From an uncultured Eubacteriales bacterium (GTDB lineage Bacteria > Bacillota > Clostridia > Oscillospirales > Oscillospiraceae): a stretch of 53,591 bases of DNA. Below, one piece after another: positions 8,310-18,300 of the stretch. Within the stretch, counting starts at the first letter, position 1, and every line of letters begins with the position of its first letter. The translations under genes and the position numbers were made by a program. Below the pieces are notes generated by a model. That model was given only the letters and a program-made list of their open reading frames with translations, was not told the origin of the DNA and made no database searches. The stretch is taken from the NCBI GenBank assembly GCA_900316745.1, contig ONEB01000016.1, forward strand, positions 1 to 53,591, written 5' to 3'.

Positions 8310-8900
8310 GTGGTATTTCAGAGCGACCCATACAGCGTATTGCTGGTCTCCGCGTCCGAAAAACTGAATACCGCCGTTTCCGCGCTTCTCCCGGGAGCTG
8401 ACTTTTGGCCTGTAACCGTCGTCACCTCTCTGAGTCGAGCAAAACGGCGGCTTCTGGATCAAGCCTTTGACGTTGTGATCATAAACGCTCCGCTCCCTGA
8501 CGGGATGGGGACAGACTTTTCCATGAAGCTCTGCAGCGAGACCGACGCAGCAGTGGCGCTTCTGATCCGCAGTGAGCTCTATGAGGAAACCAATGCCAGC
8601 GTCCTCCCTGCCGGCGTCGTAGTCGTCTCCAAGCCTACGAACGCACAGCTTCTCACGCAGGTGATCCGCGGGCTCTGTGCCATGCGTGAGCGTCTGCGCT
8701 CTGTGCGGGATCGGCAAACAACGGTCGAGGAAAAAATGGAGGAGATCCGTCGGATGAACCAGGCGAAGTGGCTTCTGATCGAACGCGAGAGGCTCGCGGA
8801 GCAGGAAGCGCATCAAAGGATCCTGCAAATTGCCATGGAACGCCGGATCAGCAAGCGGCAGGCCGCCGAGGAAATCATTCGGCAATATTCGGAGGCCTAA
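8310..8900 (+). CDS. ANTAR-domain antitermination regulator with a degenerate receiver
   Basis: A 196-residue two-domain protein. Residues 1-120 have the response-regulator receiver fold, but the phospho-acceptor position reads Asn59 (VVIINAPLPDG where active receivers have Asp), so phosphorylation is unlikely. Residues about 139-196 are an ANTAR RNA-binding domain (EEKMEEIRRMNQAKWLLIE, then SKRQAAEEIIRQY). ANTAR proteins bind paired hexaloop hairpins and prevent termination. GTG start with a GGAGGG site, cotranscribed with the GS-I-like gene. Four nearby leaders carry matching hairpins, making this the probable regulator. Without phosphorylation, control could come through protein partners such as GS or PII; that is speculation. 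Confidence 0.9.
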   Translation: MVFQSDPYSVLLVSASEKLNTAVSALLPGADFWPVTVVTSLSRAKRRLLDQAFDVVIINAPLPDGMGTDFSMKLCSETDAAVALLIRSELYEETNASVLPAGVVVVSKPTNAQLLTQVIRGLCAMRERLRSVRDRQTTVEEKMEEIRRMNQAKWLLIERERLAEQEAHQRILQIAMERRISKRQAAEEIIRQYSEA

Positions 8901-8951
8901 AAATCGCTGCGTAAAATTTTTGAAACGATTCTGCTGGTAATTTCTTGCATT

Positions 8952-8987
8952 TTGACAATTGACTGTCAAGTGATTTCATCGTAAAAT
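8952..8987 (+). promoter_or_regulatory. amt-nadE promoter with the TTGACAATTGAC box
   Basis: The doubled TTGAC box covers 8952-8963. The functional -35 TTGACT (8959-8964) is 17 bases from TAAAAT (8982-8987). From TTTTGACAATTGACTG onward it is nearly superimposable on the glnN promoter. Confidence 0.87.
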
Positions 8988-8997
8988 GACGAACATC

Positions 8998-9041
8998 AGA
9001 GACAACGACGTCTTTCGCAGACGCCGTTGTCTCTTTCTTTT
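8998..9041 (+). promoter_or_regulatory. amt leader: ANTAR-type hexaloop hairpin inside an intrinsic terminator
   Basis: A 16-bp stem (8998-9013 with 9019-9034, loop TTCGC) plus a T-rich tail forms a terminator starting ten bases after the -10. Alternative fold: AGAC (9000-9003), loop AACGAC (9004-9009), GTCT (9010-9013), extendable by A-U and G-U pairs. A second possible hairpin is AGAC, loop GCCGTT, GTCT (9019-9032), which has G4 but not A1. The RNA would begin almost exactly at the hairpin. Confidence 0.82.
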
Positions 9042-9077
9042 TATCTGAAAATCGGTACGCGAGAAGGAGGCACGCTC

Positions 9078-10805
9078 ATGATGACAGTTGAATTTTGGTT
9101 CTTGATCGGCGCAGCGCTGGTATTCTGGATGCAGGCAGGCTTTGCCATGGTGGAAACCGGTTTTACCCGTGCGAAAAACGCAGGCAACATCATCATGAAG
9201 AATCTGATGGATTTTTGCATCGGAACGGTGGTGTTTTCCCTTCTGGGCTACTCGCTTATGATGGGCGAGGATGCACTCTTCGGCCTCATCGGCAAGCCCA
9301 ATCTGGATCTGTTCACGCACTTTGCGGATTTCATCCGCTCCCCGGCGGAGGGCTTTACGGATGCGAGCTATTTCGTATTCAACCTCGTCTTTTGCGCAAC
9401 GACCGCGACGATCGTATCCGGCGCGATGGCGGAACGGACAAAGTTCTCCGCTTACTGCGTGTATTCTGCCGTTATTTCACTTTTGATCTATCCGATTGAG
9501 GCACACTGGATCTGGGGCGGCGGCTGGCTGAGTCAACTCGGCTTCCACGATTACGCTGGTTCCTGCGCAATCCACATGGTCGGCGGTATCGCGGCGCTGA
9601 TCGGCGCTATGATCCTTGGACCGCGCATCGGAAAATATGATACCGACGACACAGGCAAGGTGACAAAGGTTCGCGCCATTCCCGGTCACTCAATCCCGCT
9701 CGGCGCGCTTGGTGTGTTCATTCTGTGGCTCGGCTGGTACGGCTTCAACGGCGCAGCGGCAACGACGCCCTCAGAACTATCATCTATCTTTCTGACTACA
9801 ACGATCGCGCCTGCTGTCGCGACCTGCACCACGATGATTTTTACATGGATCAAGAACAAAAAGCCGGACGTCTCCATGTGCTTGAACGCGTCCCTTGCCG
9901 GACTCGTCGGGATTACAGCCGGCTGCGACGCGCTCGACGCTGTCGGCGCTTCGATTGTGGGCATCGTCTCCGGCATTCTGGTGGTTTTGGTTGTTGAAGG
10001 ACTGGATCTCAAGCTCCATGTCGACGATCCGGTCGGCGCGGTAGGCGTGCACTGTGCCAACGGTATATGGGGAACGCTCGCAGTCGGTCTCCTTGCAAAC
10101 CCTGGTGCGCCTGCTGGTCTGCGCGGACTTCTGTACACCGGAGAGTGGGCGCAGCTGGGTGTACAGTTGCTCGGCTTTGCGGCTGTCGCGGCGTGGAGCG
10201 GTGTGACAATGCTGGCGTTCTTCACGCTTTTGAAAAAGATCGACTTTCTCCGCGCGGACGCCGCCGATGAGCTGGCAGGACTGGACCGCAGCGAGCACGG
10301 ACTTCCGAGCGCCTATGCCGATTTTGTGTCCTCTGGCCATCCCTATACGCTGCCGGACACCGGCGAGATCGTGCCGGCCGTGACTGGAACAACGCCGCCA
10401 GCCGAGGCGATCCCGGTCGTGCCGCAGCCGACATTCCGCGAAGACAGACACAAATTCACCAAAGTGGAGATTGTCTTCAAGGAGGAGCGCCTCTACGCAC
10501 TGAAGGCAGCGATGGGCAAGCTTGGCATCACCGGCATGACCGTCGCGCATGTGATGGGCTACGGCATCCAGAAGGGACAGCCGGAATACTATCGCGGCGT
10601 CGAAGTGGAAACGGATCTGCGCCCGAAGGTGCAGATGGATATCGTGGTCAGCGCGATCCCGGTTCGAGACGTGATCGAAACAGCGAAGAAAGTTCTCTAT
10701 ACCGGTCATATCGGCGATGGGAAGATCTTTGTGTACGACGTGGAGAACGTTGTGAAGATTCGCACCGGAGAAGAGGGCTATGACGCGCTGCAGGATGTGG
10801 AGTGA
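9078..10805 (+). CDS. Ammonium transporter fused to a PII (GlnB/GlnK) signalling domain
   Basis: Residues 1 to about 410 form an 11-helix Amt/MEP/Rh ammonium channel (start LIGAALVFWMQAGFAM; conserved GGIAALIGA and VGAVGVHCANGIWG segments). After a Pro-rich linker, residues about 460-575 are a complete PII protein: T-loop around EYYRGVE with the Tyr equivalent to Tyr51 (about residue 505) and the ATP-site signature TGHIGDGKIFVY. Free GlnK normally plugs Amt from the cytoplasm; here the plug is tethered. The start is ATG 9078 after GAAGGAGG. It overlaps nadE and is controlled by the leader at 8998-9041. PII with an intact Tyr may still be modified, but no uridylyltransferase is in the window. 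Confidence 0.95.
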   Translation: MMTVEFWFLIGAALVFWMQAGFAMVETGFTRAKNAGNIIMKNLMDFCIGTVVFSLLGYSLMMGEDALFGLIGKPNLDLFTHFADFIRSPAEGFTDASYFVFNLVFCATTATIVSGAMAERTKFSAYCVYSAVISLLIYPIEAHWIWGGGWLSQLGFHDYAGSCAIHMVGGIAALIGAMILGPRIGKYDTDDTGKVTKVRAIPGHSIPLGALGVFILWLGWYGFNGAAATTPSELSSIFLTTTIAPAVATCTTMIFTWIKNKKPDVSMCLNASLAGLVGITAGCDALDAVGASIVGIVSGILVVLVVEGLDLKLHVDDPVGAVGVHCANGIWGTLAVGLLANPGAPAGLRGLLYTGEWAQLGVQLLGFAAVAAWSGVTMLAFFTLLKKIDFLRADAADELAGLDRSEHGLPSAYADFVSSGHPYTLPDTGEIVPAVTGTTPPAEAIPVVPQPTFREDRHKFTKVEIVFKEERLYALKAAMGKLGITGMTVAHVMGYGIQKGQPEYYRGVEVETDLRPKVQMDIVVSAIPVRDVIETAKKVLYTGHIGDGKIFVYDVENVVKIRTGEEGYDALQDVE

Positions 10806-10810
10806 TAATA

Positions 10811-11560
10811 ATGTTTGATGTTGAAAAAACGATAAACGAATGTGTTGCGTGGATCCGCAGCTATTTTGCGGAGAACGGCCCGGACTGCAATGCCGTCGTG
10901 GGACTCTCCGGCGGAAAGGACAGCTCCGTCACAGCAGCGCTCTGCGTTCGGGCGTTAGGGAAAGACCGCGTGATCGGCGTCCTGCTTCCGAACGGCGTGC
11001 AGGAGGATATTGATTATGCCTATCTCGCGGCGGAACATCTGGATATTCGGCACTATCTCTTGAATATCCAAAAGGCGTATCAAAGTGTACTCTCCGCAAT
11101 CGGAGAGCAGTTTCCGATCGACGGCGCAACAATGCTGAGTCTGCCCGCACGTCTACGTATGGTTTCCCTCTATGCCGTGGCACAGAGCAACAACGGCCGC
11201 GTTGCAAATACCTGCAATCTCTCGGAGGATTGGGTCGGCTACGCCACACGCTACGGCGACGGTGCCGGAGACTTCAGCCCACTCTCCGGACTGACTGTAC
11301 AGGAGGTCAAGGCGCTCGGAAGGCATCTGGGCCTTCCGGAGCAGTTGGTGGAGAAGGTGCCGATCGACGGACTGTGTGGAAAAACAGATGAGGACAATCT
11401 CGGCTTCACCTATGCCGTTCTGGACCGCTATATCCGCACCGGGGAAATCGACGATGAGGAAACCAAGGCGAAAATCGACCGGATGCATCGTCTGAATCTC
11501 TACAAGCTCTCCATGATGCCCGCGTTTGATCCCGGTCTTTCTGCCATGGCAGATCAATAA
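10811..11560 (+). CDS. nadE: NAD synthetase, ammonia-dependent
   Basis: Amidates deamido-NAD with ammonia and ATP, the last step of NAD synthesis. The 249-residue product has the PPi-synthetase loop SGGKDSS near residue 40 and no N-terminal glutaminase domain, so it uses free ammonium. Other family features are ARLRMVSLYAVAQ and the GDGAGDFSPL segment. ATG 10811 is six bases after the amt stop; a GTG at 10802 that overlaps the stop is possible. Coupling to the ammonium channel in one attenuated transcript makes biological sense because the enzyme consumes what the channel brings in. Confidence 0.93.
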   Translation: MFDVEKTINECVAWIRSYFAENGPDCNAVVGLSGGKDSSVTAALCVRALGKDRVIGVLLPNGVQEDIDYAYLAAEHLDIRHYLLNIQKAYQSVLSAIGEQFPIDGATMLSLPARLRMVSLYAVAQSNNGRVANTCNLSEDWVGYATRYGDGAGDFSPLSGLTVQEVKALGRHLGLPEQLVEKVPIDGLCGKTDEDNLGFTYAVLDRYIRTGEIDDEETKAKIDRMHRLNLYKLSMMPAFDPGLSAMADQ

Positions 11561-11569
11561 TTGTTCTCC

Positions 11570-11663
11570 GCCCTCTCCCTTTGGATGCGTATCGAATATG
11601 CTCAGAGGCTCAGACTCTCTCCTCTGCTGACAGTTTCCGGTACGTGCCCCGGAGAGGGCTTTT
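11570..11663 (+). ncRNA. Structured RNA element shared with the asnB leader
   Basis: An outer stem GCCCTCTCC (11570-11578) and GGAGAGGGC (11651-11659) encloses three smaller helices: GCGTAT/ATATGC, CAGAGG/CCTCTG and a short CCGG stem, then CTTTTC. The same outer stem, the TTTGG after its 5' strand and the GCCCC before its 3' strand recur at 25199-25282 in the asnB leader. Here it lies just after nadE, with the next gene convergent. It may be a terminator-associated regulatory RNA or a relic of a lost downstream gene's leader. Confidence 0.55.
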
Positions 11664-11670
11664 CATAAGA

Positions 11671-11709
11671 AAAAGCCGTACGATCATACAGGTGGTATGA
11701 TCGTACGGC
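11671..11709 (-). terminator. Terminator of the sulfur-lyase gene
   Basis: A 16-bp perfect stem, AGCCGTACGATCATAC with its complement around loop AGGTG, followed on the minus strand by five T. It lies downstream of the minus-strand gene ending at 11755. Confidence 0.9.
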
Positions 11710-11754
11710 TGAATTTCGAGTGTAATTTTGGCGCTTTACAAAAGCAAATCGATC

Positions 11755-12963
11755 TTATGATATTGCGGTCAATCCGATCTTTTCCATCGCCTGGTGAAGA
11801 TCTGCGATGATGTCATCCACATCCTCAAGTCCCACGGAAAACCTCAGAAATCCCTCTCGGAACTGCTCCGGATAGAGATGAATGCGCTCGTCATAGCTCG
11901 GCTGCGGGAATATCAGGCTCTCGTCGTGCCCCAGTGAGACCGCAAAAGTCACAACCTTGAGAGCGGCGCAGAACCGTTCCACAGTCTTGTCATCCGCGTC
12001 AAGTCCAAAGGAGATCACGCCGCCATAGCCGTTTTTCATCTGCTTTTGCGCCGTGGCATATCCAGGATTGCTTTTCAGTCCCGGATAGGACACAAAGGTC
12101 ACACACGGCTGCTGCTCCAGCCATTCGGCAATTCTCTGACTGCTCTGATTGATACGCTCCATACGCAGCGGGAAGGTCACAGATCCGCGGAAGATCTGCC
12201 AGGCATTGAACGGACTGATCACAGCGCCGACATTCACCTGCGCCTCATAACGGATGCGGTCCATGGTTTCCAGATCATTGGAAAGGATGGCGCCTCCCTG
12301 TGCATCGCCGTGACCGTTGACGTATTTTGTCAGTGCGTCCACGACGAAATCCGCGCCGAGCTCCAGAGGCAGCTGATTGAGCGGAGAGGCAAAGGTGTTA
12401 TCCACAGAGAGCAGCGCGCCGTTTGCATGCGCGATCTCGGCAATCGCGGCAATATCTGTCACGCCGACAGTTGGATTGTCCGGCGTTTCGATATGCACCA
12501 GCCGGGTTCCGGGCGTGATGGCGCGCTTGACCGCCTCAAGATCCGTCATGTCGACCATCACGGTCTCCACTCCGAATTTCTGGTTGAACAGCTCATGGAA
12601 CATGCGGTAGACCGCCATATAGCTTACGTTCGGATAGACGACCCGGTCGCCGGTCTTGAGAAGCGTCCAGAACAGCGCATGCAGCGCTCCGACACCGCTC
12701 GCCAGCACAATGGCGTCCTCAGCGCTATAGAGCGCGGCGATCTTCTCCTCCAGCCAATGCTGGTTGGCGTTTCCGTTGCGGGCATAAAAAAGCAGATCCG
12801 TCGAGGAATAATTCACTTTTGAAAGATCGTCCGGAAGCTTATAGCTGTTTGCCATGTGCAGCGGACGGCGGACTGCTCCGGTCTCGGCGTCATAGTCCGT
12901 ACCGGTGTGCACCGCCTGCGTGGAAAAACCATAACCTTCAAATTTGTTCTCTTTTTTCGCCAT
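11755..12963 (-). CDS. Cys/Met-metabolism PLP enzyme, methionine gamma-lyase-like
   Basis: A 402-residue trans-sulfuration-family enzyme that eliminates or exchanges the gamma substituent of methionine, homocysteine or cystathionine. The PLP lysine is Lys213 in LTKYVNGHGD; Asp188 (SVDNTFASP) pairs with the cofactor ring and Tyr60-Arg62 (YARNGN) bind phosphate from the partner subunit. ATG 12963 (MAKKENKF) has an AGGAG site. It lies 14 bases downstream of the nitrilase-family gene and shares its promoter. Whether it is a methionine gamma-lyase, cystathionine gamma-lyase or sulfhydrylase cannot be settled from motifs alone. Confidence 0.88.
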   Translation of the reverse strand: MAKKENKFEGYGFSTQAVHTGTDYDAETGAVRRPLHMANSYKLPDDLSKVNYSSTDLLFYARNGNANQHWLEEKIAALYSAEDAIVLASGVGALHALFWTLLKTGDRVVYPNVSYMAVYRMFHELFNQKFGVETVMVDMTDLEAVKRAITPGTRLVHIETPDNPTVGVTDIAAIAEIAHANGALLSVDNTFASPLNQLPLELGADFVVDALTKYVNGHGDAQGGAILSNDLETMDRIRYEAQVNVGAVISPFNAWQIFRGSVTFPLRMERINQSSQRIAEWLEQQPCVTFVSYPGLKSNPGYATAQKQMKNGYGGVISFGLDADDKTVERFCAALKVVTFAVSLGHDESLIFPQPSYDERIHLYPEQFREGFLRFSVGLEDVDDIIADLHQAMEKIGLTAIS

Positions 12964-12977
12964 ATGAGTTTGCTCCT

Positions 12978-13775
12978 TTATGCATACAGCTCCGGTCTCC
13001 GGAGAGATGTGTAAGGTTTGTCTTTTCTCGTGTGTGCTGCCGCAGAGAGGTCTACATCGCAAAAGAGCAGTTCTTCCCCGTCGCCGGCAAGTGCAGCGAG
13101 CGCTCCCAGATGATCCGCAACGATCGATTCACCGGAGAAGACCATCTCCCCCTCGGTGCCGACGCGGTTGCACATGGCGATATTCACGCTGTTCTGGAAG
13201 GCCTGCACGCGGATCTCCCACCGGAAAAGGTCCGACGGCTCGGCTTTCGTATTTGCGGTCGGGATGAGAATGAGGTCAGCGCCGCGCAGTGCAAGCGTTC
13301 GGACACTCTCGGGATAGTGCCGGTCAAAGCAAACGACGATGCCGATTTTTCCGATCGGCGTATCGAACACGGTAAAGCCTTCTTCCGAGGGCGTATAATA
13401 ATCCTGCTCATAGAAGCAAGCCGCCTGCGCGATGTGTACCATCTTCTGACGACCGAGGATTTCACCGTGATCGTCAATCAGCAGGCTCATATCATAGCGC
13501 TTTCCGTTTTCCGAAACATAGAAATTCGGCGCGGCATAGATCCCCGCTTCACGGCAGGCATCCTGTACGCCTCGAATGTAATGGCTGTCCGGCGTGATTG
13601 CCCAGCGCGAGGCATCTCGGCCTTCATACTGCGGAAAAAACGGCGAGAGCTGGATCTCGGGAAAACAGATCAGCTGCGCACCCTGTTCAGCCGCCTTGAT
13701 TATCTGCTTCCGGGAGCGGATATAATTGTCTTCCATTTCCCCGGACATACGCATCTGACAAAGCGCGATTTTCAT
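12978..13775 (-). CDS. Nitrilase-superfamily amidohydrolase
   Basis: A 265-residue carbon-nitrogen hydrolase with the full Glu-Lys-Cys triad: Glu40 (FPEIQLS), Lys111 (GRQKMVH) and Cys149 (GIVVCFDRHYPE). It hydrolyses an amide or carbamoyl group in the cytoplasm. The closest functional classes by motif are N-carbamoylputrescine amidase and omega-amidase. Its placement with a methionine-type lyase in an ammonium and glutamine region would fit omega-amidase, which clears alpha-ketoglutaramate left by glutamine transamination, but that is inference. ATG 13775 has a GGAGGG site and a near-consensus promoter. Confidence 0.88.
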   Translation of the reverse strand: MKIALCQMRMSGEMEDNYIRSRKQIIKAAEQGAQLICFPEIQLSPFFPQYEGRDASRWAITPDSHYIRGVQDACREAGIYAAPNFYVSENGKRYDMSLLIDDHGEILGRQKMVHIAQAACFYEQDYYTPSEEGFTVFDTPIGKIGIVVCFDRHYPESVRTLALRGADLILIPTANTKAEPSDLFRWEIRVQAFQNSVNIAMCNRVGTEGEMVFSGESIVADHLGALAALAGDGEELLFCDVDLSAAAHTRKDKPYTSLRRPELYA

Positions 13776-13818
13776 TGGAGTCCCTCCTCTGAATCGGAAT
13801 TGCATTTCTTTAGCATAC

Positions 13819-13847
13819 AGTATAGTTTTTATTTCATATCAAGTCAA
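13819..13847 (-). promoter_or_regulatory. Promoter of the amidase-sulfur lyase operon
   Basis: On the minus strand TTGACT (13842-13847), 17 bases, TATACT (13819-13824). No leader hairpin follows. Confidence 0.85.
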
Positions 13848-13865
13848 TAGGTTTGTTGTCGTTAG

Positions 13866-13893
13866 AAAGAGCCGCAAGTCTGCGGCTCTTTTT
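13866..13893 (-). terminator. Terminator after gltD
   Basis: AAAGAGCCGCA pairs with TGCGGCTCTTT. It lies 14 bases past the gltD stop and has T-rich flanks in both directions, so it can also stop transcripts coming the other way. Confidence 0.8.
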
Positions 13894-13906
13894 ACGCTTG
13901 TTTGAT

Positions 13907-15298
13907 TTATACAAGATTCGTATATCCCATCAGGAATTGGTCGACCTCGACGGCGCAGGCGCGTCCCTCCGCGATGGCATGTACAACGAGAGACTGCCCT
14001 CGATGCATATCGCCGGCGGTGAAGATGTGCGGCACGCTGGTCTGAAATCTTCCTTTCTCGGTCTTAACAGTTCGCTCACGAACCACGCCGAAGGCCTCGC
14101 ACACGTCCGCGCGGCAGCCGGCAAACCCGGTCGCTCCGATGAGCAGATCACATGCAAGCTCGTCGCCCGATTTCGTAACGATCTTGATAAGGTTCCCGGC
14201 TTCGTCTGTTCTCAGGGACGCGACGCTCTGGGAGAACATGCGCGGGTCCGCGCCGAACTTTGCCTCGGCCTCCTGCTGCGCATAATCCTGCGGGAGGCTG
14301 CCGTTTACAAGATAGTCCTCCCTGCCGCGCCGCACGAGCTGCGTGACGCTTGCGCACCCCTGTCGGATGCTCGTGGCAACACAGTCGCTCGCGGTATTGC
14401 CCGTACCGATGATGACGACATGCTTGCCCGCCGCCGTCATAACATCCGAAACGACGCCGAACTGCTGTCGGTCCACAGAGGCATGGAGGTAATCCATTGC
14501 ATAGCAAACGCCATGTACGCCTGTGAGGTCCAGGCCGATGGCGCGCGGCTCCTCTGCGCCGCAGCAAAGTACCACCGCGTCATATTCCCGCTTCAGGCGC
14601 TCGGCGATCTCCGGATCGGAGGCGTCCACGCCAGTGACGAATGTGATGCCTTCGTCGGTCATGAGGTCGATGCGGCGCTGCACGACGGTCTTCGGAAGCT
14701 TCATATTCGGGATGCCATAGGTGAGGATGCCGCCGGCGCGCGGATGCTTTTCAATGACGGTGACACTGTGACCGCGGTGGTTGAGCTGATCGGCAACAGC
14801 GAGGCCGGACGGGCCGGAGCCGATGACGACAACCTGCTTGCCGGAGGCGTGATCGGTAAAGCGCGGCTTCATATTGCCATGCTGGAAGGCGTGCTCGATG
14901 ATGGCGCGCTCGTTGTCGTGCACCGTCACGGGCGAATCATACAACCCGCAGGTGCAGGCCTGCTCGCAGAAGGCGGGACACACGCGGCCGGTGAACTCCG
15001 GGAAGTTGTTGGTTTTCAGCAAACGCGCAAGCGCGTGACCGTAGTTGCCATCCATGACCATGTCGTTCCACTCCGGGATCAGATTGTGCAGCGGACAGCC
15101 GAGCTGCTTACCTTCAAACTGCACACCGGCCTGACAGAACGGCACGCCGCAGTTCATGCACCGGGCCCCCTGCTCGCGACGCACGGCGTCAAACGCAGGG
15201 ATGTGAAACTCCTCCCAGTCGCAAATGCGCTCCAGCGGGGGGCGCACCCCGTTTTCACAACGGTCATATTCCAGAAATCCGGTCGGTTTTCCCATCAT
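13907..15298 (-). CDS. gltD: Glutamate synthase small subunit, NADPH-binding
   Basis: Feeds electrons from NAD(P)H through FAD and [4Fe-4S] clusters to the large subunit, which makes two glutamates from glutamine and 2-oxoglutarate. The 463-residue length is usual. The N-terminal cysteine motifs [12 protein letters not shown] and CPAFCEQAC bind the clusters; [13 protein letters not shown] is the FAD Rossmann loop; [11 protein letters not shown] is the NADPH loop; the C-terminal [13 protein letters not shown] closes the FAD site. It starts 12 bases after gltB with a GGAGGGG site, so the two are cotranscribed and equimolar. Confidence 0.96.
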   Translation of the reverse strand: MMGKPTGFLEYDRCENGVRPPLERICDWEEFHIPAFDAVRREQGARCMNCGVPFCQAGVQFEGKQLGCPLHNLIPEWNDMVMDGNYGHALARLLKTNNFPEFTGRVCPAFCEQACTCGLYDSPVTVHDNERAIIEHAFQHGNMKPRFTDHASGKQVVVIGSGPSGLAVADQLNHRGHSVTVIEKHPRAGGILTYGIPNMKLPKTVVQRRIDLMTDEGITFVTGVDASDPEIAERLKREYDAVVLCCGAEEPRAIGLDLTGVHGVCYAMDYLHASVDRQQFGVVSDVMTAAGKHVVIIGTGNTASDCVATSIRQGCASVTQLVRRGREDYLVNGSLPQDYAQQEAEAKFGADPRMFSQSVASLRTDEAGNLIKIVTKSGDELACDLLIGATGFAGCRADVCEAFGVVRERTVKTEKGRFQTSVPHIFTAGDMHRGQSLVVHAIAEGRACAVEVDQFLMGYTNLV

Positions 15299-15310
15299 TC
15301 GCCCCTCCTT

Positions 15311-18300
15311 TCAATGGTTGACAGCCTGGGCAAAAGCCTCAATTTCGGCTTCCTCCCGGGACTTACCCTGCGCTTCCAGTGCGGCGATCGTCTTGACCAT
15401 CTTTGCGTAGTCCTTCGGGATGATCTTTTTGAATGCGGGGATATATGCCTCAAAATCAGTGAGGATCATGTTTGCCTTTACGGATCCGGTCTCCTTGGCA
15501 TGCTGGCACAAAAGCTCCCGCAGCAGATCAATGTCTTCCCGATCTGAGAGCGTAGACATGACGAGACCGCTCTTATTCAGGCGCGTATAAAGATCATGGT
15601 TTTCATCCAGCACGTAGACCACGCCGCCGGACATGCCCGCCGCGAAGTTTTTGCCCGTGCCGCCGAGGATCACGGCGACGCCGCCGGTCATATATTCGCA
15701 GCCATGGTCGCCCACGCCCTCAACGACCGCCGCCGCGCCGGAGTTGCGCACGCAGAAGCGCTCTCCCGCGACGCCTGCGATAAAGGCTTTGCCGGAGGTC
15801 GCGCCATAGAGCGCGACGTTGCCGACAATGATGTTTTCATCCGCGCGGAACGTGCTTCCCTTGGGCGGATAAACGACGAGCTTTCCGCCGGAAAGTCCCT
15901 TTCCGAAGCCGTCGTTGCTGTCACCCTCGAGTCGGAGCGTGAGGCCTTTGGGGATGAACGCGCCGAAGGACTGTCCTCCTCCACCGTGACAGGTGATCAC
16001 ATAGCTGTCCTCTGGCAGCGCATCGCCGCATGCCCTTGTGATCTCGGAGCCAAAAAGGGTACCAAAGGTGCGGTCCGTGCTGGAAACGTCAAGCTCCAGA
16101 CTTCCCTTTTTTGTTGCCTTGAGGGACTTGCCGAGCTTTTTCAGAAGCACGGCACAGTCCTTCGTTTTCTCGAGCTTAAAGTTATACACCGCATCCGGCG
16201 CGAAATGCGGAACATCCTCGCCGTAAGGGTTTACAAGCAATGCCGAGAGATCGACCGTCTCGGCGCGATGCGTGATGCGCTTCTGTCGTACCTCGAGCAA
16301 ATCGCTTCTGCCGACAAGCTCATCGACCGTACGCACACCGGCTGCCGCCATGAATTCGCGCAGCTCCTCAGCCACAAAGCGCATGAAATTCATAACATAT
16401 TCGGGCTTTCCTGCAAAACGAGCTCTCAGCTTTGGGTTCTGTGTCGCGACGCCGACGGGACAGGTATCCAGGTTGCAGACGCGCATCATGCAGCAGCCGA
16501 GCGTGACAAGCGGAGCGGTGGCGAAGCCGAATTCCTCCGCGCCCAGCATACAGGCAACGGCAACGTCGCGTCCGGTCATGAGCTTGCCGTCCGTCTCGAT
16601 GACGACCTGCTCGCGCAGACCGTTTTTCACCAGCGTCTGGTGTGCCTCTGCAACGCCGAGTTCCCACGGGAGGCCGGCATCATGGATCGACGAGCCGGGA
16701 GCGGCGCCGGTACCGCCGTCATAGCCGGAGATCAGCACGACCTGCGCCCCGGCCTTGGCAACGCCGCAGGCGACCGTGCCGACGCCGGCTTCCGACACGA
16801 GCTTGACGCTGATGCGGGCATGGCGGTTGGCATTCTTCAGATCGAAGATCAGTTGCGCCAGATCCTCGATGGAATAGATATCATGGTGCGGCGGAGGACT
16901 CACAAGAGACACGCCGGGCGTAGAATAGCGTGTCTTTGCGATCCAGGGATAGACTTTGCTGCCGGGCAGATGTCCGCCCTCGCCGGGCTTGGCGCCCTGC
17001 GCCATTTTAATCTGCAGCTCCTGTGCGCTGTTGAGATATGCGCTCGTAACGCCAAAGCGTCCGGAGGCGATCTGCTTGATGGCGGAGCAGCGAATGGGAT
17101 CGGACAGACGCTCAGGACGCTCGCCGCCCTCGCCGGAGTTCGATTTGCCGCCGAGGGTGTTCATGGCGATCGCGAGGCATTCATGCGCCTCCTGCGAAAT
17201 AGAGCCGTAGCTCATGGCGCCGGTCTTGAAGCGCTTCACGATCGACTCGACCGGCTCGACCTCATCGATCGGGACGCCGCCGTTCGGGTCTTTTTTCACA
17301 TCCAGCAGACCGCGCAGCGTGTGCGGCACCTCAAGGTTGTCCACGCGGGCGGTATACTGCTTAAACGCAGCATAGTCGCCCTCCTGAGCTGCCTTTTGCA
17401 GGAGCTTGATCGTGAGCGGGTTATACATATGATCTTCACCGTGCGGGCCGGAGCGGAGTTTATGGCTGCCGACGGAATTCAGTGTGGTGTCGATTCCAAG
17501 TCCAAGCGGCTCGAAAGCCTGATCGTGCTTCCACTCGACGCCCTCGCCGATCTCCTCCATCCCAATGCCCTCCACACGGCTGGTCGTGCCGGTGAAGTAG
17601 CGGTCAATGACCGCGCGGCTGATGCCGACACACTCGAAGATCTGCGCGCCCTGATAGGACTGGATCGTAGAGATGCCCATCTTGGAGGCAATCTTGACGA
17701 TACCATTCAGAACAGCGTGATTGTAGTCCGCAATGGCAGCACCCGGGTCCTTGTCCAGCAGGTCAAGCGTGACAAGCTCCTCAATGCACTCCTGTGCGAG
17801 ATAGGGATTGATCGCCTGCGCACCGTAGCCCAGCAACGCCGCAAAATGATGCACCGTTCTCGGCTCCGCGCTCTCCAGGATGAGCGACACCGCCGTGCGT
17901 TTTTTTGAGCGGACGAGGTATTTCTGCACCGCCGAGACTGCGAGCAGCGACGGGATGGCAACGTGGTTTTCGTCCACGCCGCGGTCAGAGAGAATGAGGA
18001 TGTTCGCGCCCTTCTGGTACGCGCGGTCGCACGCGACGAAGAGACGCTCCACGGCCTGTTCCAGCGGCGTGCGCTTATAATACAGGAGACTGATCGTCTC
18101 CACATGGAACTGTCTGTCCTCCATATGGCGGATCTTCATGAGATCGACGCTTGTGAGGATGGGATTCGTGATTTGCAAGACGGCGCAGTTTTCCTCCCGC
18201 TCTTCGAGCAGATTGCCGTCAGCACCGAGATAGACCGCCGTGTCGGTCACGAGCTTTTCCCGGATCGCGTCGATGGGCGGATTCGTCACCTGTGCAAACA

